Source: Sphagnum compactum (lineage: Eukaryota > Bryophyta > Sphagnopsida > Sphagnales). Taken from it: a DNA stretch of 64,000 nucleotides. A program made the translations under genes and the position numbers. Under the pieces are notes generated by a model, which worked only from the letters and a program-made list of their open reading frames with translations, made no database searches and was not told where the DNA came from. Positions 47,371-60,369 of the stretch are shown here, one piece after another; position 1 is the stretch's first letter; the number at the start of each line of letters is the position of its first letter. The stretch covers positions 17,852,875 to 17,916,874 of the forward strand of contig OZ234495.1 of NCBI GenBank assembly GCA_965153455.1, in the 5' to 3' direction.

Positions 47371-47479
47371 GGTGAAAATGGTGATAAACAATTTTGAAAA
47401 GAGAAATTTCATGAAACCAACAGGAAGGCTCAGCTTGCACCCATGAATGTCCAATTTTTTTCTTTTTAAAGAGGGGGCA

Positions 47480-47665
47480 AGGGGCATTTCTTTTTTCCTT
47501 TGTTCCTAATGTCCACCCGTCATGTTCCCATGGGGCTCCCACCAAGTTCCCAAATACGTTCACCAAGATGTTCCCAATTGCACCTTGGTTTTATCCCATA
47601 TGGCTTTGCCCAAAATTCACATCCTTTGTATATAAATTGAAAAGTAAAGTCTAGGGTAACATATT
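47480..47665 (+). repeat. LTR-like repeat, partial copy 3
   Basis: Shares ATGTTCCCAATTGCACCTTG, TTTTATCCCATATGGCTTTG and a TATATAAA-like box with copies 1 and 2. It lacks the GGCACTCCATC part. Confidence 0.55.
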
Positions 47666-47754
47666 TGTTTCTGGTTCCAGAGAGGTGTTCTATGTGGGCA
47701 TGTCCAATGTTCCAAAAAGAATTGCTGATGAGCCAATAAATGTTCCAAATGGGG

Positions 47755-48025
47755 TCACAAATCAACGGGCTGTTGCTGCGGGCCGCCAGCAGGCCCAGTG
47801 GGCGGGTGTCTGCCCTGGCTGCCCTGCCCTGCCCTGCCCCTACCCTGCCCTGTTTGTCACCACAGACAGACAGACAGACACCACGTTTGCTTTTATATAT
47901 AAGATTTGATTTTCAAAGATGTTTCCCAACTGCCCTAACTGCCGCCGGTTCCGCCGTAATGTTAAAACGTAGAACGTCTTGTGACACACAGACGGACACA
48001 CACCACTGTAGCTTTTATATATAAC
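47755..48025 (+). mobile_element. Two 3' tails of a non-LTR element (RTE-like)
   Basis: Two copies of CAGACAGACAGACA/CAGACGGACACACA, then CACC-ACGTT or CACTGTAG, then CTTTTATATATA (47862-47906 and 47985-48027). Such tails end RTE-class elements in other genomes, encoding a short D-R-Q-T-D-like end. GC-rich GGGCCGCCAGCAGGCCC lies before the first. No full element is present. Confidence 0.4.
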
Positions 48026-48029
48026 ATTG

Positions 48030-49639
48030 ATTGGCTATCAAGTCACAAGTTATAAACCATAACCTTTGACCTTCATTTCATTATAGTTAACCCACCAAAT
48101 ATTAACATTAGTTTTAATTGACACAATGATTTCATAATGTTTCATTTTTTAGATGAAAATGTCATAATTGTTCTCTTTGTGAATGAAAAAAAGAACATCT
48201 CAATTCTCAATTTGATTAACTTTGCTTGGTAATGGGTTTAAGGCTATTGGTTATTAAAATAAGTGTTGGTGCTCCCACACCTCTAACTAAATTTTCTAAT
48301 AATTGGCAACATTTTGTTGGTCCATAATTGTCACTTTCAATGTTTTATTATGAACATTCCTAGTGGCAAATACTAATGTATCTTGGGAAAACTTTTGAAG
48401 TGATATTTTTTTGGAATTATTTTGATCAAACATGTTTTAAAATATTTAAAGTTAATAATTCATATCGCTTTCTATGGTCTTCATTAAGCCTTGCCTTTCA
48501 TAGCAATACAAAACAAAGGTCAACTTAAAAGAAAACATAAGCTTAAATGTTTGTGTTCGAGACCAAAGGGAAAATTCAATACCTTAAAAAGCTTTAAAAC
48601 TTACTTATTAGAAATTTGACTTAAGAGTTTAAAAAATTTAGGATTGGAAACTTGTTAAATTTAAAAGAGAAACCTCTAAAAAAAACCTATTATCATATTA
48701 AGGGTTTTAAATATTTTGGGTCTTCTTAGGCAATTTGGGTTTATAAATGATCATCACACGAACTTATGTACTACTTGAACCAAGTAGGTATAGTGTAGTA
48801 CTCAACACAAATATTATACAACTTCAATTCTGGGAAAATTCTTTCCTCAGGTGAAAATAATAATTTAAAAAGGTGGCAATTGTACAATGTACAAAAATTT
48901 AAAGCTAATAAAATATAACATAATAATGATGAAATAATATTGATATGATGTGTAAGGCACATGGATTGTTTTCAAAAATTTGTGGAGGCCAAAAATGTTA
49001 CTACCACGTAATTTGTAAATGGCAAAATAAAGTTTGCAACATAGAAATTTCTAAGGTACAATTTCAAGCATTTGATTATTATTTTTTGTTATTTTTGGGG
49101 TCTAGGGTTTCCATAAGGTAATTGACCATTTGGCCACTAAGAATATTTTGAGTATATTTTTTTTGGTGATAAATGTTTTTTGAACATAACATTTTTGGTG
49201 ATCAACATGCTTTATAAATCTTTATTTGGTGGCACACAACTAGCTAAGAACATCAATAAAACTAAATTTCCCATACATATAAATTGCTTAAATCAAATTA
49301 TTTAAAATTTAATAATAAATAAGTTTTTTGGGGGGAATCAAACCTTGACCATAAAGACCTTGCCCATGAAACAAGGAAGATTTTCACCTCCATGCATTAA
49401 AAAAATAATCAAACATAGACCTTCAACTTTGAAATGTTCAACCTAACACCCATAAGAACATTCACATCTCGTTTTCTTGCCCAACATCAAAATTGAAAAA
49501 CAAATTGCCTTCGGGACCATTGATTACCACAAAAAGAAAAAAATCAGAACATGTTTTGGTTGTTGGTAATTTTTAAAAATGAACCAACTAGAAAGGAATC
49601 TTAAAAGGTGCCTCAAAGTTTAGATCAAGACTAACACTA
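48030..49639. other. AT-rich spacer, no gene found
   Basis: No ORF with family features. Confidence 0.55.
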
Positions 49640-50700
49640 CTTATTTGTTAAAAAGATTTGTTGTATAACAAAAGATGTGAGCTTTATGAATCTATCTAGT
49701 ATTTCACCTTCTCCTCTTTCCAATATAAGATAACATCATGGTATGGAAAGTAGATAGGTTAAAAACATTATAGTTGAACATGAAAACAAAAACATCAAGA
49801 TGTGTTGTCCAACACTTCACAAATTGTTTTTCATGAAGGTTAAATTATTGAATGTCTAAGTTCATTTTCCATAGGACCCAAGACTTGAACCAAAGTTATT
49901 TCGTCAAACTTGTTATATTCATTCAACTTACATGCCAAAATGGGGGAACTATTGATTTTCATCCACAACTTGGAAATTAAATTCTTATTAAAACCTTTAG
50001 CCATTACTGATTTTGCATATTGAGTCATGGTTAGCTGAAAAAATGAAAATTGCACATCAAGTTGTTGTAAGTCGAATAATTGGGGAACAAAAGCTCTAGT
50101 TTTGTTTATCTTTCCAATGCAAAACGTAGCCTTGATAAATGCCAAGTTGATTGGAAATGCAACATCAAAATTTTCCTTATTTAATTAGTATTGGGGATAA
50201 ACCATTCCCATTGCATTCATGAACTCATGATTTGGAAATTGCATTTTTTAAATCAAATTTTGGGTTTGTTTCTTTACATGCACCTTTGACCTTGGATTCC
50301 ATTGGAATTACATCTTCTTTATGAATTAGATCACATAATCCATTAGCAACCTTACGTGCACACCAAAAGTCCATTCACCAATCTTCAAGCCAAGGATTTC
50401 TTGCGGATGTGCAAAATTGGACCACCACCCTAAAGGCTATTCATTAGAATGGTTGATCATATAATTGAAGACATCAAAATTGGATCTTCAAAACAAGAAT
50501 ATGGATTAGTGTATAACCTAAACAACTTAGGTTTTGCAAGCTTAACAACATTTATAGATCCAATAATGAACATGTTTAGACATTGCATGAACTTGATCAA
50601 AATATGCACCACCTCCAACATGGGCAAAAGGAAGGGTAGACTAAGAATCAATTCAAGGTCACCAAAGAAAAACAAGGTTGTTTTGAACAACTTTGTTTTT
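49640..50700 (-). mobile_element. hAT-like transposase remnant
   Basis: Minus strand in three frames. 50690 down gives LPFLLPMLEVVHILIKFMQC and VKLAKPKLFRLYTNPYSCFEDP. The part at 50450-50160 has stops but keeps ANGLCDLIHKEDVIP and FMNAMGMVYPQY. 50145-49840 gives AFIKATFCIGKINKTRAFVP, then KLNEYNKFDEITLVQVLG and a degraded VEDER-like (MENEL). The block order and the EITLVQVLGS-x-x-DER end are those of hAT C-terminal dimerisation regions in plant-type TE proteins. Dead by stops. Confidence 0.6.
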
Positions 50701-53700
50701 CGTTGAATCTAAGCGCATTTTCACAATGAAAAACTTGTATTCTAACATAACACATTTTAGAAGGCAAATAACATATTGATTTAATATGTCTTCACATTCT
50801 AGAGTAGTTTTTGACCTTTAATAGTAAGAATTTTTGCAAGTTTGGAAAACTTAAGGTACTTTTCGGGGTTGTGAGCAAAGAATGCATATAACTGTTACAA
50901 CATTGTTTCAATGTGAGATACTAGAGGTAATTTTGACAAAACAATGACAACCAAATTAATTCAATGTGCCACATGGTGCATTTGTATTTTATTTTACTTG
51001 AACATTAATGCTTGTGCGATGACCTTAAAACAAAAAATCACCATCACAACCAAGATAGACCCACTAAGAAGTGAATCACTCCTTAACTAGACTTTTTAGT
51101 TTAACCACATTCTAGAAAATAATAACCATAATATTTTCAACTGTCGCATCCATCTCAATTTATTCAATTGTCAAAAATTGAAATTTAATTTAATTTAATT
51201 TTTCATCACATCAACATGCACACTTTATCCATTGTTGTTTGTGGATCATTGTCACCTTATAATCTACATTCAAAGTAAAGAATTTCATTCTTGCACAATG
51301 TTTTGGTGTTTTTCAAAATGATTTTTTGCATGGTTTCTATTATTCTTCATTGTTACTATTAGTCCAATGGTTCATTGGGTTGTTTTTTTCACATTTAACA
51401 ACAACTACAAATTTCCAAGAACTTCAAATTTTATCATCAATCAACCATGGCTTAACAAATGAAAAATGCTTACAAATTGAATCAATTTTTCTTGGAGGTT
51501 CCATAAATTCTAAATTGAACCAAACTTAGGACTAACTCATTGCCTTTGTTTATATAAATTCAAGGTTAGAGACTTTTATTTTTTTAGGGCTAGTCCTAAA
51601 AAGAAGACCATCTAATGAGTCTCTTTTCAATTCCATCACCTTCACAAAGTTGGAAAGCAAGCCCCATGACCCTATATATCCAAATAGGAAGGGTTAAATC
51701 TGCCTCCATGTGTTGACTAACATAGTCCCCAAGCTTGGGAATAATATTGGTTGAATTATCATTCCAAAGAATGCTTGACGTTATTTTCTTGTAATATTGT
51801 TATGAGTATTATATTTCCCACATGTATACTCTTTAATCATTTAGTATCAATCAATGAATGTAATTTCTTTTGAAAAATTTATTGCACTTGGGTTTACTTT
51901 ACTATGAATACAATTTAAAAAAACCCCTTGTAAAAATTCCAATGCACATAGTTTTTTAAAAAATATTTGTGACAACATTTTTTGGTCACCATAGTGTGCT
52001 TTTACCCAAAAGTTTGGATGTAAGAATTTGAATAATTGTATCTAAGTGAGGTAGGTAATAAGTTCCAAGTTCAACTTGTTTAAGTTGTAAGTTGAACTTG
52101 TGGCTTGTAAGTGGGAAGCTTATTAAAGTTTGAGCCTTGAGATTGCACATTTATTTTTATTACCCTCTTTTGGTGTTCAACTTGTAGTCAAATCGACTTT
52201 TCTTTGAAATCACTTTGGAAATCACTTTCATTTGTAACAAAATGTACTCCCTTGCAAACACACGTACTAATGTTTTTAATCAAACTTATTATGGTTGTAG
52301 TTAATATGTAGACATTTGCAATTGACAACTCATCGACATAAACTTTTACAACAAATTTTTTTGCCAAAACATGGCTATTCACAAATGTTTTTAGCCAATT
52401 ATGTTACATTTGAATTATAGCATGTGTTGCCACATTGGCAACTAGTTGGACTTGAAACAAAATGATTACATGTGACCTAACCACCTACTTAGACCTAGTT
52501 ACTTGATCATGGTCAATGACAATTTTGTGCAATGTGACAATATTGTTATAATAAAAGGCTTACACTTCATGCCAATTAATGTGGCCTATGCTTTGAAAAT
52601 GTAGTGTAATATTAAATGAGTTTCAAAAGTTTGAATGGTCCACTTCTTTCCCTAAGTCTAAAATCTAAGTTTCATTGAAATTTTGATTTTGATTGAAATT
52701 TCAATGAAAAAACTACTCAAAATTCGATATTTGCCATACCTTAGGTTTAAAAGTTACAAAATTACCTCTAAAAAACCTTATTATTTGAGTGCTTTCCAAT
52801 GGCACCATTTGAGTGCACTCCAATTTCCTTAAAACTTTTAGTTTTGATTCCATTGAATTTCTCATTAACATGAATGTATTTATCTACCATGGGGAGTTGA
52901 TGAAGTTAGTGGGTAATCATTGTGATGAAGGGTGAAAGCACAATAAAGGGGGTGGGTCATTTTGGGCAAGAAAATGTATTTTAAAAAAAATACAATTTAT
53001 ACTATTTTGGGGGCAATTTTTCTTTGATTTCATCTAGTTTTTTTGATAAACATGTAAAATGGATTTTGGTACAAAGGGTTGCAACATAATTTTCAACAAA
53101 TTTTTTTTCCCAACATAGTTATGCTTGTTTGAATCAAAAACCTCATCTAGATGTTTTTTGTGAAATCACATGAGTGGAACGTTTTATATGGAATGGAAAT
53201 GATGCAATCAACTAATATTCGATATATGACTAAGTACATCATCAAGTGTTGTAATTATTTGAATCATTTAAAATATATATTTGCAATGTAGCACATTGGT
53301 ACAAGTATTAATTTTTCACAAATGTACTATTTAATCATTTAATAACAATTAAGAAATGTAGTTTCTTTTAACAATTTCATTATTTGACAATTGAACTACC
53401 TTATTTTGAGTATAATTTATGAAAACCTCTTTTAATATTGACTTGGTGGAAGTTGAAAATGACACAATTTTGAAAAACAATGTTTTTAAAAATATTTTGT
53501 GATCACTGGAGTGTGCTTTCACCTTGAAGGCATCAATATTCATGTTAGTTTCATAATGGATCTAATTTATATCAAGTCCGTTTCTCCAAACTTTACCCTA
53601 ACATTTTTTTTCCCCATTAACTTAGTTTAATTTTGAGTGTTTAACTTAAACTTGTTAGGAGCCTTTGATATGTTATTAAAAACCATGGTTATATTTCCCA

Positions 53701-56480
53701 CATTGCCACTACTTATAATTAAGAAGAATTCAAGATGCATTTCGGTTCTCATTTTTTTGTTACCACAAGAACTTTCAAGTTTGGCAATTTCATATCAAGG
53801 ATTGTAACTATCAACCTCATTTTACTTCACAAAATTATCATACATCATAGTTTGTGAAATTATTGTAGAACACATCTATATGTATATTTGCATGAAAGTC
53901 AAGTAAAATTTCATATGATGATTATGTGTTTTGAGTCATGATTTAATTCATCCATGGACATTCATTTTCGTCCATATTCACTAAAATTTATCCATCATAG
54001 TTTAATTTTTAAAAAAATACATATTTGAGAAGTCATTTCAATTTTCTTTTTGGGTTGATGGGCTTTGTGGAAAGGTCTAAAAAAACTTCCATGGCTTTCT
54101 TACCCTTCTCAAAATTAAAATCAATGTGTAATACAACAAATTACCTTTGGTTTAAGCAACATGAAACTTGGGGTTTGACCTTACATTTTGGGATCATAGA
54201 TTTTTGTACCATGCTCTTCATATCATTTTTGCACACAATTTGCACAATCAATATATTTGTTTGTATGTTCTTCTAGCAAAAGATGGTGGTGGTGATGCTT
54301 TGGACTACAAGATATTCAATTTAATATGTATGTAAGTGGAGACCTTTACACCTTAAATGCATTTGTAGCATTTTCCTATTCATTTTATGTGGAATATAAT
54401 TTGTTACATGATGCAGCCCATGATTACATTCCATCATCAACACCATGTTGATGAATTCACCAACTTCTTGATATTTTCTCCCATAAAAAAAGAGCTTGTA
54501 TGATCTATTGAGCTAAATTGTTACTTGATGATCCCCTTAATAGGGTGTAACTAAGTTTTTTTTGGGATTTAAAGGCATCTAAATTTTATGGGGAATCCCA
54601 TCCAAGAAAGGATTAGTTCAAATAAACATGGCTAAATATTGAATTATAAAAAAACTTGGTAATTTATTGAAAAGTTTAAGATTTTTGTACTTGATTTTTC
54701 ATTTCATTCTTATATATATATGATGTATTGGATTACACACAAAAAAATTGCTTATTTTTTTGTTTTATTTAATTTTTTTTTGTAATCATGGTTTATACCT
54801 TGGTATTAAAAATAAGTAAAGAATGTTACGTAACCACACTTTGGCCTATTTCAACCATCACAAAACTTCAAAGAAAATATCTTAATAAATGCTTACAATG
54901 ATGCCCTCATGTATGTGTGTGTTTCCTCTTGATTTCACATGTTTAAATCATATTGTGTAAAAGTTGCAGAGTTTGGAAATATTCAATCGGAGAGTATAGT
55001 TGTGCAATTATTCTTTGGTGCACAACTATACCATGGAGCATGTTAAACCATTACAAACTAGGAAGAAATATTTGATCAATTAAGATGCTTGGCATTTGTG
55101 TTTGCAAATTCAAATTTGTGCATTTCATGTAGGTTAACTTTTGGTGTATAATATTTGTTGGTGTGTTATGATCATTTGCACATGTTTTGTTATGTTGATA
55201 TGGTTGTCTATATTAGTCATTGGATTCAATTTTTTATGCCCAATGGAAGTGAGGAATATCAAGCATTAAACATTAGAATGAAAAGGATTCAGGGTAAGAC
55301 AATAAGAATTGAAACGACGATCTTGAAACATTTTCCATCCATGGTGTATTCAAATCCACCCATATACATTCACTCAACATCTTCATACAACTTTGCATTA
55401 TTGCCTTCAATTACTTAATTGTGTTCATACGCATCCATATATGTTCATTCAACATGCATCCTTCCACATCCTCTGAGTCATACAAGCTTGTCTCATGAGC
55501 ACAAAAAGCACTACCACTCTAAAAGTGAATCAAGAGACAAGTTTTATTGCATTTTATGTACCACCTCAAAATTGGAAAAGAGTTAGAAGCAAAACTATCC
55601 TTAGACCCCAACGTTGCAAAATGAATATATGACTTCCAAAAATGGAGCAAAAAAAAATGACCAGCATATCAAACACAGTGCCCAAGGTGGTAGAGTTCGG
55701 ACATGAGCAAATAATGCATGGATTGCTACCTGAAAAATGCTCCAAAACCTACCGTAAAATGATTGGCCAAAAACAAAAAGAAACCTCTCAGATATCCCAC
55801 ATGTGAAGGGAGAGAAGAAAGAAAGGAAGGAAGGAAAGGAAAAAAAAATGCATGGAGTCTATTTCTGACTTCAGAATTGTGGATGATCCCATCTCAAAGA
55901 TGTTTCACCTGCTACAGCAAATATACAAGACACAATCCATTTGGTCAGCAATACTGAGCTGCTGCCCAAACAGATAGGCAAACCTGGAAAAAAAAGATGA
56001 AAAAAATGATAATGATTCTGATTAGTTGGTTTGATCTTTTCTAGTTCAGAAAAAAGACCCAAAACTCAACTAAGCTTCCAAGACCCATTCTTAATCTTAA
56101 GATCAAAAAATAAGAGAGCAAGTTGTCCAAAGGTGCTGTCCTAGAGGGTGCATTCCTTGGCATAAAGGAAGATAGGTAGGTATGTAATAGCAGTAGAAGT
56201 AGGTAGGAAATGACAGAATCAGGCAGAAGAAATGTAAGTAGAAAATGACTGAATCAACCATCATAGATATGTATGAAATAGCGATAGACATAGGTAGGTA
56301 AGAAATGACAGAATCAGGCAGTAGAGGTAAGTAGAAAATGACTGAATCAATTGCCACTGCCAATTCTGCCATTTCTGAACTACCTGAAAAACCCGCAGAA
56401 TAGCTAAACCCCATGATCCTCATTTACATACATAATTTGACATTCAAGATCATATGGTAGGTAGGTATGTGCTCAACTAC
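50701..56480. other. AT-rich intergenic region and 3' flank of the MADS gene
   Basis: No gene found. The part at 50.7-51.7 kb may hold more of the hAT remnant. Near 56150-56360 a 70-90 bp unit with GAAATGACAGAATCAGGCAG and GTAGAAAATGACTGAATCAA is repeated in tandem. An A/G-rich stretch lies at 55800-55850. Confidence 0.5.
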
Positions 56481-56482
56481 AG

Positions 56483-59400
56483 CTAACCTTCTGGATCTGT
56501 TGGATTTTGTTGAGATGGCCTTCTACTTGCACTCGGAGGGAATGACTCAGTGAACAGCCTGTTCATATTTACACAATCATAAACAAAACTACAGCAATTG
56601 TTAGCAATTTGCCTTCAAGTGCCTAAAAAATTATACATACATACATACCCACCCTTCTTCACGTACCCCAAATAATAAATACATATTCTTCATCAAGGGT
56701 CCCCAAAAGTACATACAGACATTTCTTCAAATGCCCAAAAATACATACATACCCTTCTTCAAGTGCCCCAAAAATACATACAGACCCTTGCTCAAGTGCC
56801 CACAAAATACATGCCTACCAGGGGACCTTTTGGGTGTTTTAAGCAAGCCACAGAAAGTGTACAAAATCCAAAGAAACTTACAAAGACTTCAGAGAGGGAG
56901 AGAGAGAAATATCCACTGGTTTTTTCGGGTTTCCAGAAATTCTTACCCTAAATGTAAAGAGGTTTGTGAGGTCTGTGGATCTCGAAGATTAGGATGAGAA
57001 GGGTAGACTGTAGGTGGTGGTGGTGGTGCAGTCTGGGAGCTTCTGCCTCCAGGAGGAGGGTCTCTAGCTGGAATGTTTGGTTGCCCGGTCACTGATGAAG
57101 AAGGTCCAGCAGCAGCAGCAGCTCCCCCCTGCACAACAGCTTCGGCTATCCCCTTTGCATCCGCAAGCTGCTAATAATGTCAAAATCAGAGACAAAACAC
57201 TTCTGTGAGAACACTGGGTAAAATAATAATACACTCTTAGTTTTTCATCAAATTTCACTTTAGGAAACACACACACACACACACATACACACTTGAAATC
57301 CTTAAAAGGGACAACACAATTGAAGCAAAATTTTGACCAAATCAAACCAATCAAAATGGATGATGGTTTAAAGCTGTGATTCTGGTGGTGGTGCAGCAGC
57401 GGCAGCAGGAGGATGATTTTTTTAACCTTGTGGAGCAATTCAGCATTCTCTTGCTGCAAGTCATGTTCCTGCAACCAAAAGGAAGAAGTCCAAGAATTTT
57501 ATTAAATCTAGTCCTCTCTCTCTACTTTCACAAGGACCCAAGGAAAAAAATGGGAGCTTGAGTTTTTGAACTCCAAAACACCATTCACAACATAAAATAT
57601 GCTCCTCATATGATCCATCATGTTGCTCACTAGGGGTTTGCTTAAGGAAATGAATATATATAATGTGTATATATTTTACCTTTCTCCGAAGATCCTCGAT
57701 TTCTTTGAGTAAGAGTTGATTCTGGATCCACAATACCAAAAACACAATTCTTCTGCCAAGATGAGCATTTGCAACTGATAAAACTGTCCACTGCCAGTGC
57801 AGTACATACACTCCAAAGGCAATAAGTCTAAATGCTGTGCAACAACAGAATGGGTGCAAAAGATACCATGGAACAACAACAAAAACATAGATACACAGAG
57901 AGAAGCTTTGCAGTGTGGTGGAGTCTCAGAAGAATGTGGGATTGTTTTCAAGAAGAATGGAAATTCTACCTACCTGCCTCCTGTTGCTATCTTGCTACCT
58001 ACCAACCCACCACCCAAGTCATCATGCACTTCCTTACCTTCCTTGTTTGAACCCGAGAAGATCCCATGTCAAGCTGTTGTTCCAGCTGTAGCAGGTCGGG
58101 CACAGTTAACTGCGAAAGATCCTCTCCAAGCATATGCCTGTATGTGGGGGGAGGAGGGGGCAGGGATGGGCAGGTGGGGTGAGGGGAGAAAAGAAGAACT
58201 TCAGTTTTTTTCAGTTCTAAAACATTCTAGTATGTTGCAAAATCACCCTAACCAAAAATGTTGCAAAAAGTTTCAACTCCAGAAATAAATTTGTTGTGAA
58301 ATTCTTGGCATCCATGTTTTTATGTGCAAATTCTATCATCAACAGACAAAATCCCAACAATGGAGACATAAGAAAAGAGAAACACAGAAACAGAGAGAAG
58401 AGACCCACCTGTGTGTGGTCTGCAGTCTTTCAAGTTGCTGCCTCAATTTGAGAACTTCGTGTCCCATCAACTGCAACAATTAATGGAGAAACAACACAAA
58501 CAAGAAAGAAAATTCTCAAAGCTTGAATAATTTCTTCCTTTTCTGAACTTCTTGGAGTGATGATGATGATGAGGAGGAAATTGTGCATGCAACCCAAGAA
58601 GTCTTATGCAATCCAAAAAAAATTTACTAAGAAAGAAGAAAGAAGAAGAGTCAAGAAGTTGAATGTTGAGAGCTCTGTTGCAACAAAAGTAATAATACAT
58701 GGCAAAAACTTTTGCAATCGAATTGAGGAACCCAAAATTTTGCAATCTTGAGGAACCCTAAAGTCTTGCTTACATCTGAACTGTTGTTGTTGCTGGTGCC
58801 TGTTTGCGCTCCATCAGGACACTTGCTGTATCTGTCAAGAATCTCCGGCATACTGCTCAAGAGGTACCATCACCAACAAACATCACAAAAAACCCAATCA
58901 CAGCTTAGAGAGTTACTAGATCCAGACAAGAAGAAGAAAATCAGATCCAGAGAGACGAAGAAGATCCAGAGAAAAAGAAGAAGAAGAAGATGGAGAGAGA
59001 CTGATCTGCTCGCTCGCACATGGAGAAGTCTAACGTTGATTGCTACAGATCAATTGGAAGCTGTCGAGAAGAAGATCAGGAAAATCACAAACCCTGCACC
59101 ACATACATATAGGTATACAGATCTGTCTCTAAATGCGACAGAAGAACCTCATGAAGAAGTCTGTTCTTTTTGGCACAGAAACAAGACTTAGACCGTTCTT
59201 CTTCCTTCTCCTCTTGGCATGTAATTGTTTTTGGGCGTTTGTCGTGATGATGAGACGCAACATCACGACCCCAAAAAATTAAAAAAAACTTTGTAACGAT
59301 GATACTTTCTTTCGTAGTTTAGATTCTCGACGACCGAGCTTGAACCCTACTGGTGGACCTATCCGCGATGATGATGATGATGATCCCCCAGGGGTGCACT

Positions 59401-60362
59401 TCGTTTGTTTGTATGCTTGTTTCCTCAATTCTCGAACTGCTACGACAACATGAGTATATGAATCTTCAAGCGCAAGGACTTGAGGCTCTTGCAATTTTCC
59501 GAAGACTAAGTTTCTTTCTCGACTCAGGTAAGTCTACATGAGTTCATCTTGAGTTCGGAGCAACAACTGTTCACCAAAAGCTTCCTCACACAAATTTGAC
59601 GTGCAACGAAAAAGAACAACAGACTTGCAAGCCATCATGAAGGTCTGAAGAAGAAGAAGAAGAAGCACCGGGACTTCCCCCTGATCAATCTCCCCAGATT
59701 TGTTCAGCCCCGCTGAGGCTCACTCCCCAAAATGGCCAAGACCAGAGAGCGAGTGATCGAGGGCTAGCATGCCAAACTCGAGGATGATGATCTGATGTAT
59801 ACTAGACAGCTTGCTGATCCGTTGCTGTGCAATTGAAGACTCGATTCTAGAGCTTTCTATTCATGATCTGCACTACAGCAGCTGCTGCATTTTTACGACA
59901 GACGTTCAATCTGTTTCTTTGGCTCGCGCGTGGTTGCAGCTGAATCCGATCACTAACAAATTCTTGCTGACAATATTCAGCAAAACAGCCAGAACATTGT
60001 CGACAAAACTTGCGGAAATGGATCAGACTTCGTGGTCCGACTCGCATGAATTGCAACCAAGAGAGGAAGCTCGAGTTTCAAGTTTGTTTGTTTGTTTGTG
60101 CATGCATCCATGATCTTGTCTATGACATGAGTGTGATCAATCCAGGCTGCTGCTGTTGCTGCTATTCCCTTACGTACCTGCCGGAGCTGGCGAATTCAAA
60201 CAGCTTGCCAGTGCTGGAGAATATAATGAGCGCCACTTCTGCATCGCACAGAACCGCTAGCTCGTGCGCCTTCTTCAACAATCCGCCCCGTCTCTTGGAG
60301 AATGTCACCTGCCTGCTCGTCGGATTCTCTATCTTCTTTATCTCTATTTTCCCGCGACCCAT
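56483..60362 (-). CDS. MIKC-type MADS-box transcription factor
   Basis: Minus-strand exons, start to end: 60362-60178, 58852-58774, 58470-58409, 58137-58038, 57721-57680, 57468-57427, 57167-56947 and 56558-56483, all in phase; 807 nt and 268 aa. Residues 1-61 are a full MADS domain ([51 protein letters not shown]). The I-region starts [14 protein letters not shown]. The K-box spans exons 3-6 ([60 protein letters not shown]) with two 42-nt exons, a hallmark of plant MIKC genes. The C-terminal region is Ala- and Pro-rich ([17 protein letters not shown]). It binds CArG boxes as a dimer. Sub-clade cannot be fixed; it looks like an MIKCc gene of a seed-free plant. The last exon is uncertain: exon 7 could stop at GGG TAA (56942). 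The frame is open 58 codons upstream of the ATG. Confidence 0.88.
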
Positions 60363-60369
60363 AACCTCC

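Noticed and set aside
57797-58288. 163-codon plus-strand ORF
   Set aside because: Antisense to MADS exon 4; explained by the real gene.
58748-59191. 147-codon plus-strand ORF
   Set aside because: Overlaps exon 2 and intron 1 of the MADS gene on the opposite strand; Lys/Arg-rich because of GAAGAA repeats.
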